A stretch of 64,000 bases of DNA, taken from positions 62,001 through 126,000 of the forward strand of contig BGKB01000019.1 in the NCBI GenBank assembly GCA_003116975.1. The letters are read 5' to 3'. Position numbers and translations under genes: made by a program. The stretch comes from Aurantiochytrium sp. KH105. Lineage: Eukaryota > Sar > Bigyra > Thraustochytrida > Thraustochytriidae. Shown here in pieces: positions 46,805 to 57,600 of the stretch. Position 1 is the first letter of the stretch, and each line of letters starts with the position of its first letter. The notes below the pieces were generated by a model, which had not been told where the DNA came from, did no database searches, and worked only from the letters and a program-made list of their open reading frames with translations.

Positions 46805-48890
46805 AGGTGAGCGAGGTGCGGTGAGCGCAGGTTTGAGCCCGCCTGTCTCGGGACAGCCAGCCAGTCAGTCAGCCAGCCATTCATCCAGCTGCAGCTGGAT
46901 GGGTTGGGTTATTTTTACGTGGCATGGCTAGCCGGACTGCAGCATGAGGAGACGGTGACCATGTTGACGATGGTCGTGCAGGCCTCGGCCTCTATCTGGT
47001 AGCTGCCTCTGCTGCGACCGCCCCGGTATAAGCAGCAGTGCGGGTGGGGCATGTGGGCGCGGCTATGGCGGTCGATCTCTGCCCCTCTTTCGCTGCACGT
47101 GCGGCCGGTTCGACGCGCCTTCACAGTATAGTCTCCCTCCCCTGTGTAACACAGCGGAATCCGCACGTGTGGGGGGCCCGCAGCGGCCCCCTCACCTTGG
47201 CCTCGCTGCTGCCGCGCTGGAGCGGTCGTCCCAGGGCGTCGCGCCCAGGCCTGGCGGAGGCCGAGAGCGGAGCCGCAGCCGAGCTAGAGATCGCGGGCGG
47301 GCGGGCGGGCAGTGTCTGTGCGTCCCCGGCCTGAACCGGCCGCGACTCAAGGCCTTGCGGCAAGGCGCCGGCTCGCTTGGTCTCGCTCTGCTGTGGCTCG
47401 CTTGGCTGGCTTGGGACTCGTGCGCGGCTGCGGCTACGGCGCGCCGGCGAAACCTTTGGTTCTGCGGCTGTTCTGAATTGGTTCTAAAGGGAGTATAAAG
47501 CAAGTCTTTGCGTGCGTAAGTCCGTTTGCGCATGTTCTTTTACAACAATTAAAGAGCGTCACGCACGGAAGGCGGCAGGAAAGACGTGGCAAGCCCCCTG
47601 CCGGTGAAACCTTTGGCAGCACTTGCGGCGACACCAGCAAGTGCGCTTTGCGGCGCATAGTCCACTTGCGGCGCGCGGCGTTCACAGTGGGGGAGTCTCA
47701 GCTTCCCAGCAGCTTCCTTCCCCCCCCCCCCAGCAGCGGTGCGCTTCCCCGGCGGCACGGGCCCCGCGCGCACTATCGAGAATGCCGGTTTGCCGCACTT
47801 GCAGCCGGCCGCAGCAAGTGCAGCTAAGGCCGCCGGCTGTGAGGAACCGCGCCGGAACCGACCCGCAGGGTAAGCCCGGAAGGCACGAAGAAGAACCAAG
47901 GCACGGTCTGCTTTGCTCTCTTTATACTATTATAGTATACTATCGTGTGACCACGTCGTACGTACTAAAGTAGAGGCTGACAGCGGTGGCGGGGGACGCG
48001 GCGCGCACAACACAAGTATAGGCGACGCTCCACACTGGAGGGACGTGCGTGATAGTGGCGCGAAACGCGAATAGCCGACTTGCTCGTCGGTGCGGCGGCC
48101 ACCACACTCCAGTATGCCGAGGCTGGGCCACACGCGGGGAAGAAGGAGGTTTGAAACTCGAGGTTTCGAATCGTCTCCGCCTCGACACCGCGCGCACGGG
48201 CCCGCTCCCTGCCTCCCTCGCACCTCCTCGCACCTGGCTGGCTGCCGCCCCGCGGCCTGGCTGGCGTCGCGGCCCCTGGCCAGCCCGCGAGACCAGGCAC
48301 CGCGCCGGCACGCTCGGCACGCAGGCAGCCACACCACGCACGGCTCGCGTGCCGTGCGCCAGGGCTCATCGTCTCCCCCTCCATCTCTCCATCTGCCGCT
48401 TCCGGGACCTGGCGCCGGTGCCTGGAGACCCCGCCGCGCTGCTCGCCGCAGCAGCCGCAGCAGCCGCGGGCGCGAGCATCAAGCAGCCGCGGGCGCGAGG
48501 CGTCGAAGGGCGCGAGCTGAGGCGCCTCGCGACCCACTCGAGGGAGGGAGGGAGGCAGGCAGCGAGGGACGGAGCCCGGGCTCTGCGAGTGAGCTCTCGC
48601 TCCTTCTCTCTCCGGCCCCTTGTTTCTCTGGCCTTCCCGGCTCCGCCTCGGGCCCGCGGGAGCCGCGCCGCCGCCCTCCCCGCAGCGCGCCGCCACAGCG
48701 GGCTGCGGGCGAGGCGGGGAGGGCCGGCTGCGGGCGGGCGGCGAGGCGGAGCGCCGGGAGGAGGGAGGAAGGGGAGGGGAAGGGAAGGGGAAGGGAAAGG
48801 GGAAGGAGAGGAGGAGGAAGGCGGAGCGGCTGGGCGGCTGGCAAAACCACAACGAGAGAACCGCCAGCCGTCACGCCCTTGCGCAGCCCG

Positions 48891-48922
<32 letters not shown>

Positions 48923-48961
48923 CAGGAGCGGGAGCAGCGCAAGTAGAGAAGGAGGAGGACG
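46063..48961. other. Long low-complexity intergenic region
   Basis: It contains (CGGT)n at about 46305-46322, CTTGG/CTCGG pentamers at about 46681-46715, (CTG)8 then (GAT)4 at 46772-46806, a TATACTA-TTA-TAGTATA inverted repeat near 47924-47940, purine-rich GGGAAGGGGAA runs at about 48765-48815, and (CAG)n at about 48894-48920. Long frames here are Arg/Pro/Gly-rich products of GC bias. No gene is supported before 48962. Confidence 0.5.
46772..46806. repeat. (CTG)n/(GAT)n compound microsatellite
   Basis: About eight CTG units run directly into about four GAT units, in non-coding DNA downstream of the MCTP-like gene. Confidence 0.9.
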
Positions 48962-49309
48962 ATGATGGCCGAGGTCCACCGCGCGGAGTCGCCCCGACCC
49001 AAGTCGGTGGTGTTTGCGGAGAGCGTCAAGACGTACGACGCCTCGGCGTCGTTGCATGCGGTGAACCTGATTCTCGCGGTGTTCACGGGCCAGGTGACCA
49101 CCTCGGAGCAGCTGCTCAACAGCGTGCCGCAGACGGACCTGCGCGCAGACCTCATCATCAAGCTCCAGCGCGTCAGCGACGCGCTCCAGCACGCGAACGC
49201 CGAGATCAACGTGAACGGCGTCATCCTCACGCATGCATCAAAAAAGTACGTCGACAGGATGATCCGGGACTTTCGCACCTCGTGCGCAAAGGCCAAGTTC
49301 TCATTTTAG
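48962..49309 (+). CDS. Small hypothetical protein, 115 residues
   Basis: Not a family I recognise. The frame runs from ATG 48962 (MMAEVHRAESPRPKSVVFAE) to TAG. The product is well-mixed and mostly helical in appearance: SLHAVNLILAVFTGQV, TDLRADLIIKLQRVSDALQHAN, then a basic end KKYVDRMIRDFRTSCAKAKF. The sequence is unlike the low-complexity translations around it, and its third-position GC resembles neighbouring real genes. A (CAG)n run and a purine stretch immediately precede the ATG, as expected for a leader. No signal peptide or membrane segment is obvious. Confidence 0.6.
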   Translation: MMAEVHRAESPRPKSVVFAESVKTYDASASLHAVNLILAVFTGQVTTSEQLLNSVPQTDLRADLIIKLQRVSDALQHANAEINVNGVILTHASKKYVDRMIRDFRTSCAKAKFSF

Positions 49310-50920
49310 GCGCGCATCGCGAGCAATGCGTGACATGAAACGCCACTACAAATGTACCATTGGGCTTAAAGTGAGTGAGCAAGCAAGCCAGCCAAGCCAG
49401 CCCAGCCAGCGCATCGACCACGTGTCTAACATGCTGCTGCTGCTGCAGCTGCTGCTGCTGCCCTCTATCTACCGTTCTGACCAATCGTCGGTCAGTCCTC
49501 GTCATATCTTACGACACATGACGTTCACACGAAAGCCACATCCCCATCCCACAAACCACACCGTCCTTATATATATTGTAGGGCCTATCGAGCCTCTCGC
49601 ATCGCTGCGAGCGGGCTGATGGCGCCCATCTGCACATCACACCAAGACAACACGAAACGCTGCAAACAAAGAGCGCTCGTCACGATCTGAATTCCAGGTC
49701 GCCCCAAGCCCGACGCGGGTATTGGCGCGACATTTTCATGAAACACCCTTTATCCCCGCGAGTCCACGGCGCTGGCCGCGTCCGTCACACGCGGGGAGGA
49801 CAATTTTTTCACTCTTTTCCAAATATAGTAAGTCGAGACAGCACATTCGCTGCGTCTCGCTCCCTCGAATTTCTGTCCACCAAGACATCCCGTCTGGGTC
49901 CCTCGCAGCGCAAGCGTCTGTACACATGAAAAGAGAAAAGTCTTTTCCGGACGCTTTTGTCGTCCTGCGCCCTGTTCCAAAGTAAACACATCTACCCCTC
50001 TTTAGTACCTCTTTTCCGTTGCGCTGACATACATGCATACCGACTTACAACATGTCGTAAGCCTCTTGCTCGCCGCCACTTCGGCTGCAAAAACCCGGCT
50101 GATTCTGATTAGATTACAATCGCACATTTGCAGATGATTGAAGGGAGGCCACGCACTCTCTTGTTTTCACAACCAAAAGATCCTTGCTTTTGGCCTATAG
50201 GCCTAGGCCTTTCATCCATCTACCTCCTCACAAAAAGAAAAATTAGACTTCCTTGGCCTTTTGTTGTTTCTTCGCTGCTGGCCGTCGAAACACGAGGACG
50301 GTAGCTGTGACTTTTGATCAGCAAGCCAGACAACCTGTCTCAAAGAACGTATGACACAAAGGCCAGAGGTTTTCAAGGTCCACCAAAACGCGCGCGACCA
50401 TCCCTTTCTTTTTCGTCCATGACGATAACCCGTGCTTTTCTCTTTCATTCACGAGACTATCACTTTCGAAGTAGGCCTAGTTCCTTGAAAGTTGTACTCG
50501 AATCACGAAAAGCGAGGCCAACAACCCACAAGCAACAGCACCGATCTCCCCTCCCGGTCTCCCTCTGACCCGTCAATGGTCCCCTTTCTTTCTGTCCACG
50601 GATGCGCCTCTCTCTGTGACCATCACATCGTCGGTGCCCGGCCGTGGCGCAGCGCGCAGGCGGGAGCGCAAGTGGAGCAAAGGGCGAAGCGCAAGTGGCC
50701 CAGGCACGCGCGCAAGTGGCCCATCCGCCCGATAGCGCTGTGAGGGCCCGCGGATAGGCGACTTGCGAGCGCGAAGAACGCTCCTGTCAAATCGGGCAAG
50801 CGAGCAGAGGAGATATAGTAGTAGTAGATTAAAATCCCTCGGGACGAGGAGCGGGCGGGCGGGCGGGCCTGCTGGCGCGGCGGGTGTCGCGCGCGACTCG
50901 GAGCGAGGCAGACGCCTTCG

Positions 50921-50953
<33 letters not shown>

Positions 50954-51618
50954 CTGCTTGCGGGCGGTTCTTTCTTCGGACATTCGTTCATCCATCCGCC
51001 GATCGAAGGCAAACTCTGGCCTTCACCATCCACCGCGCCATTCGCCCAGCCGAACGAACATCCACCCACCCCGACCGTGACGTTGCTTGGTCAAACCGCA
51101 CGGACGTGACAACGGGTCGCGGCTGGCGAATCAGCGCGTGCCTAGGCGCAGAGGTAGATACAAAGCACGGCGCGAAAGGAGAAGACTGGTGGGGCTCGAG
51201 CTTTCGCCTTTCTCGTTTCAGAAGCGCAAAGCAGCAGCGACAGCAAGCCACAAGCACCTTTTCTCTCTCTTTCCTCCTGCTGCGTGGGCACATCTTCTTC
51301 GTCTTCGTCACAGACTTTGTCAGACATCAGAGTCGAGTCGAGTCGCGAGTCAAGTCGAGTCGCAAATCCAAAGCTGCCACGGAAAAAAAGAAGAAAGAAG
51401 AGGGTGCCGCGGCACCGACCTGACCTCATTCGGCCAATCCACCCTAACTCCGGCCACCAGCGCAATCACTTGCCGGCGCCAAAGCGTACGTAAACAAAAA
51501 CGTGAACAGCTGAGATCAGGTTCCGTGGTGCTGCAAAAGGGACAGCGGACGAGAAAACCCCAACTCGGTCCTGGTCATTCTTTCGTTCTTTTCTGCAAAT
51601 ACATCAACGCAGACAAAC
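49310..51618. other. Intergenic region upstream of the UBR gene
   Basis: Features: a (CTG)n tract at about 49431-49460; an AT-richer middle (49.6-50.5 kb) with TAGGCCTA palindromes at 50198 and 50472; (CTTG)n tetramers at about 50927-50960; and GAGTC pentamers at 51329-51362, about 260 bp before the UBR ATG. No convincing gene is present. Confidence 0.45.
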
Positions 51619-54600
51619 ATGCGGGCCTCCTCGACGCGTGGCAGTTCCGTGTCAGTTTCCTCGGGCGGGCAAAACCCATCCGAGGCCGCTGCAATGCTCG
51701 CAATCCGACACCAAATCGCACTTTTGGGCCAAAAGACGACACGCCAGGAAAGCTTCACCAATACCGAGGTAACTACCGTCGCAGGGGAGGCCCTCGGCCT
51801 CTCTGGCCAGAAAAGCGTCGCAGCCTGCCTCAACGAGCTGCTTTTCTCGCGTTCGCCTCGCGGTCCACCAGGGACACCGGTCCTGCGCGGATCCGAGGGC
51901 GTGCGCAAGCTCAAACGTGAAAACAGACAAGAGCGTTGCGGTAAACTCTTCCGGGAGGGCGACCTGGCCTACAACTGCCTCACCTGCCAAGTCGATAGCA
52001 CCTGTGTCATTTGCCAAGAGTGCTTTGACGAAAGCGATCACACAGGCCACGAGGTCACATTTCACCGCACCGATCCCGGCGGTTGCTGCGATTGCGGCGA
52101 CGAAGAGGCGTGGGCACCGTCCGGATTCTGCTCTCGTCACGGCGCGCACAACCTGGCGGCTTCTGCAGACAACGACGCGACCACAGACGCAAGAGACAAT
52201 CTTCCACCTGGCGTACGTGTCCAATTCGAAGCCATTCTCGACGCCGTCTTTGCAAATGTGCAACAGGGTTTGTCAGAAGTCTTCAAATCCTACACACGCG
52301 AGTTTGACAGAGCGGACGTCGCCGCACCCGAGGATCTCGTTTCCGAGCCCGACTCCCTCAACGTCGTGCTCAACAACGACGATGTGCACACCTTTGAAGA
52401 AGTGCAGCAAGCGTTGGCCCGCCTTCGGCCCGATGTCACCCTCTCTGGGCCCGCAATCATCGAAAAGACCAGCATGATAGACAAACATGGTCGTGCTCCC
52501 GTTTTCAAAGTGAAATTTTCTAATCACGATGAGCTTGTCAAGGGTCTGGAAGTCGCGCATCGCGTTCGAAAACACTTGGACACTGCAGGTCTGCTTGTGT
52601 GCATTTCGCGCGGCGTCCAACTTACCTTTGAGCGCCGTGCCGTAGCTGGTCTTGCCTGGGTCCTCGAGATGGCGCAGCTTTCCCAGGGCCTCGCGCGCTG
52701 CGTCGTCGAGCGCTTCATCTCTCCGCCAGTACACGATATCGTTGATACTGTACACGCCGAGGCCTACATGCGCGCAAAGTGCGGCGAAACGCACTACTGG
52801 CCTCAGGACGGCGGCCCCTCACACGTCCCCGACGCCCTTTCTGACCAGCGTTTGTCCATCGTGGAGACTGCTCTCAAGTATGACGTCCTCCTTCCCAAAC
52901 AATTTGCAAAGCATTTGCAAAGCCTCTGGCTCGGTCTTCTTACGCACGTTGACTTTAAACAAACCCTCGGCTCCGCATTCATGACCTTTCATCGGCACAT
53001 GGTCTCTGCTTTCAGCAACGGCCTTGGAACTGCGCAAGAGACCTTTGGCGGGCTCTCTGTGCAGCTTCTCACCGTGCCGAGTGTTATTCAGCGCATTGAA
53101 AATGAGTTTCGCGAGCGTGGAAAAGATGTGGTGGTCGAGTCCCTCGATACCATTAAAAACTTTTTGCTGAGCTGCTGCTGCAAGGTCAACGCCGACTGGG
53201 CGACCCCGGACGGCCCCGTTCGCCGCCTCGCCCAATTTGATTTTGCCGAGAGCACGGGTATTAATCACGAGCGCTACATGCACGCCATTTTCGACGCTCG
53301 ATACGTCATGCGACTTGTCAAACATCCTCTTGTTGATGCAGAGGACATGACGCAATTCAAGCGCTTACGCGCATTTCTTGGCGCGATTGCCATCGCGCAG
53401 CGCATGAACCCGCAGCGTCGTCACCAGGGCGCCGAACATGTCCTCCAAGAAACAAACGATTGGATTCGAGCCTTCAAGCTCAGCATGGCTCTCCATAATA
53501 TCATCCGGCTCGGTTCGCAGCAGGTCGGCGCGGGCATCGCGAGCCTCGCCGCGTCTCAAAACAGGGTGTCGCTTCTGGAGCTAGTGCATGATGTGGGTAA
53601 GTTGTCTTACGAACACAGTTTTCTCTGGCATCACGACGAGATTGTCGCGCGCCCTCACGTGCACGAGGGGCCAAACAAGTTTGTAGTCCAGACAGCCATG
53701 CATGACCCCCCGCAATGCACGCTCGTCGCAGCTGATGCAGCCACGGATGCGCCCAGCGACGCTTCTCCGAGCGTTGGACCCATTTCTCCAGCGGAATTGC
53801 GCTTCCCTTGCGTAAGTTGTGAGAATCTCGACCCTACTCTCCCTGCTTTTACAAATTTCATTTGTAAAGGCGACGTCTTCCGGGGTGCGCACGTCTCACA
53901 TCATCTTCCCGTTCATCGCTTCTTTGCTTCTGTTGTCCGGGCCTTGGCCGTCGCAGTCGAACGCTACCCTGCCAAGTTTAATGATGGCGCCATTTCACTC
54001 GAAAATGCACTGCATCAAGCCTTGCATCTTCGGAATAGGGCTTCGCCTGCGAGCAAGGACATCAACTTTGACCAATTTTCCGAAGACGTCTTGCGGGTCG
54101 TCGCCACGAATGCGCAGGTCGGGGCCCAGCTCTGGCGTCGTACCGGGATGACAATGGACAATATTCTCACCAACTACAAGGGCGTTTGCGCGACTTCAAT
54201 GTACCAGTGTGACGTGAGCTTTCTTCAGATCGCTGTGGCGGTGCAGGGCGCCGATCGTGTCGTCTTCCTCTTGCTCGACAAATTTGGGCTCAGACCCTAC
54301 ATTAGTTCGGGGTCTCGCAGCGACGCAGTCAGCGCGCTTCCTGGGAGCGACCTACACAACTCATACGGCCAATTGCTTGATGAGCTCTTGCGCCTGTTGG
54401 TACACATGTCCACAGAAATCCCGGTAGCTCGTGGCGCGGGGCGTGCTGCTGTGCGGCGCGAGGTCATCCATGCTCTTGCTGCCTCGGAAACGAACTGCAC
54501 ATTTTCGAGGGTCATGGGCAGTGTGCGCAACGCGCGAATCGCCATGTCAGATGGGCCACCCGAAGCCACTGCTGCCAATGAGGATGGGGCCGCTTCGAGC

Positions 54601-57600
54601 CAGAGTCCTGCAACGTCTTCTCCCGAGGCAGATGTCATGGAAGAGAGCTACTGGGTATCGGCAAGCGAAGTCGAAAACATGCTGGATCTCGTTGCTAACC
54701 GCCACGGATCCGCGTCGAGCACTTCAGTGTCATATTCACTCAAGAGCGAGTGCTGGGACGAAGTCGACCCGTTGTACTGGAATGTTTCCCGGCAACATGA
54801 GGAGCTTGTAGCGGAGCGACTGTCCAAAGCAAACGATGACATGGGCCGCGAAAGCTGGCCCATGGTGGGCACGCCGCCAGGCCCGCCTGTACGAGTCTTT
54901 GCTGCGGCGCGTCTCATTCCGTGGAGCCGGACCGTTCAGCAACAAATCATTGGTCAAGTCTGCGTCGACGTTTTCCGTGCAGCGCATGTCGCGGTCGTGC
55001 GGCTCTCCAAGGCAGAGAGCAAGCCATATGGTCTTGAAGCCTCGAGCCACTCGCTCCCTGCCGAGACTGTTACGCACACTGCCAAGGTACCCCCGGGGCT
55101 CTTGTACACCGTGCTGCACATGATCACCCTCGCGATGCACACTGCCGACGCGCTCGGCACAAGTGAAGCCACTAGTCGCGAACGTATGTTGCTTGCTTGC
55201 AACCTGAGTCTGGTCGAAATCGTTGTCAATCTGGAAGCGCTATTCACGAGTGAAGGTCAGGACGAGAAGGTGGCAAACCTGCGTTGGTGCGGTGATCAGC
55301 TTGCGCTGCGTCATCCCAAAGCGATTCACGTTTTGCGTGAAGCGCTCAGTCTTGCTTCCACACCCCCGCAGATCTCAGTTGACCACACGGACTCCGAAAT
55401 GCTTGCTGGAAATGTCTCTCCAAACGCCGCCATGAGTGTCGACACACCAATTCCTCTCGAAGACGTGGAACTCGCGCTTCATTCTCAGCGTTCAAGCACC
55501 GGTGCCAAGGGCGATGTCAAAATGCACGAGTCGAACGACGGAGGAAGTGATTTTGACGCGCAGGAGGGGCGTTCGAGCAAAGAAGAACACGAAGGAGGCG
55601 AGACCGCAGACTCGAAAAAGAAGAAAAAGAAGAAGAAAGTCAAGGGCGCGAAAAAGAAGCAGAAACGTGACCGGGGCGCGGAAGCTCAAAAAGCTGCCAT
55701 GGCGCGCATGGAGGCCGCGCAGGCTCGCGCACTTGAACGTATGGGCGGAGAAGGCGCTTTCACCGAGGATGCGGTGCATGAAGAAAATTACTGCGTGCTC
55801 TGTCACGAACATTTGCAGAAAAAACAATACGCCTTTCTAGGCTATGTGCGCGGCTCCGCCTGGGGAAATGTTCTTCCTTTGCTGCCCGGTGAAACTTGTC
55901 CTCCCGAGGTTCTCTCGACACCGCGTAAGCCCGCCGGGTGGATGCATAATGTAGAGGACCAGTCGGATGCTGATCTCTCGGGAGAACGCGAAACGCATGG
56001 TCTCGCTCACGCGGGCGGCGTTTCACGCCGACGAAACGAAGCGGCAAGACAAACAGCTGCCGGCGCGACAGATGGCGACATGGATTGGACCCTTGCCAAC
56101 GATAACATGGAGGGTGACCATGCCGATGACGACGACGACGATGACGAAGGAGATGCCTTTGGCGTGGATATGGAGTTCGAAGACGACTTTGGCGGATTCG
56201 CTGAAGTCATGAACGAGATCGCCGACGATGATGAGGAATTAGGCGAGGACATTTATGAGAACGCCAGTGACGATGGAGACGAAGATGCGGGAAATGGAAA
56301 CGAGATTGGACGCATTACGCTTGGCGCAGGCACTGGCGCCCGTGCAGGGGTCGGTCAAGATCAGGGAGCTCAGATCGACGGCGATGCGTTACGACGCAAC
56401 TTTCTGCAGTTTGGAGACATCTTTGACGCGGCAACAGGACGTTTGCAACCCGATCCTGGAGAGATGATTGCGGCCATACATCGCGCGGCGCGCCAAGGCG
56501 AGGGCCAGGGCGCCACGCCAGGGCGCCAGGATCAAGGAGACGCTCCTGGAGGTATCGATGATGCTGATGTCCACGGCCAAGTGGCGAATGTGCACATTGC
56601 GCAGCGTATTCAACACATGGTTGCCCACATGATCCGGGAGCAACAACAGACGCGCAGCAGCACGAGAAAAGAGCAAGTTGTCCTTGAGAACCCTGAGCAC
56701 GTGGTACCCGCGTCTCAACGAGATGTTTACGTTGGGTTCTGCTCGCATGCTATGCACGTGGAGTGCTTGCAGACGTACATTGCCTCGCTGCGCACCAGAG
56801 GGGGCTGGTCTTCGGTCGCCCCATTGCCCAATGTGGCGGAGCACGAGTTTCTTTGCCCCATGTGCAAGTCGCTTTCCAACGTCATTCTGCCCCATATCCC
56901 GGAGGCGCGGGCCCCTGTGGAAAAGAGGCGACGTGTGTCTTCGTCTTCCGCGACGCCGCACGAGATGGTGAGGTTCATCACTGGCGAACTCGACGGCCTC
57001 GATGCTCGAGACCTGAGTTTCAAGGCTCGGGCAGATATCGAGACATTCGCAGATATGCTGCACATGACCTACAAGTCGCCAACGGCGGAAGATCTAAGTT
57101 TGGCTGCAAGTAATCGCCGATCGATGCGCTCACCGCGAACACTCGTCGCTGCGGAAAAGTCGGATCGCCTGCTGGGCTTGTGGAAGGCACTTGGGTTCTC
57201 GCTTCGAGCTCAAGCAAGCGTTCGGCAGCCTGCCTGTGGTGACGATGACTCGAATGCCAGTTTTCGCCAGCTCACAGAACGCGTACAAGGAACAAAGAAA
57301 CAATGGCTTTCAATGCTTCGCGCAGCGAGCGTTCTCATGCACGAGCCCGCGCAAGCTGTGGGCGGAAGTGCGGGGTCTTCTCTTGACAACCGTGGAGACA
57401 CGGCCAATTCTCCGACGTATTCCCAAGGTGGAGTTGGAGCGTCCTTTTTGACTGATTCCTTTCGTGCTACGCTGCGCGGGCTTACGTCGTCTTCTTCCTC
57501 TTCCTCTTCCTCTTCCTCTTCCTCCGTTTCCACCCCCTCCTCGCCTTCTGCCCCGCCGGGTGGCGACGTAGGTTCAGGCGCGAGCGCTCAATCTTCTTCG

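Noticed and set aside
47965-48852. Long Arg/Pro-rich frames on both strands in the 46-49 kb region
   Set aside because: Overlapping open frames in several phases are the expected result of very high GC. None shows a motif.
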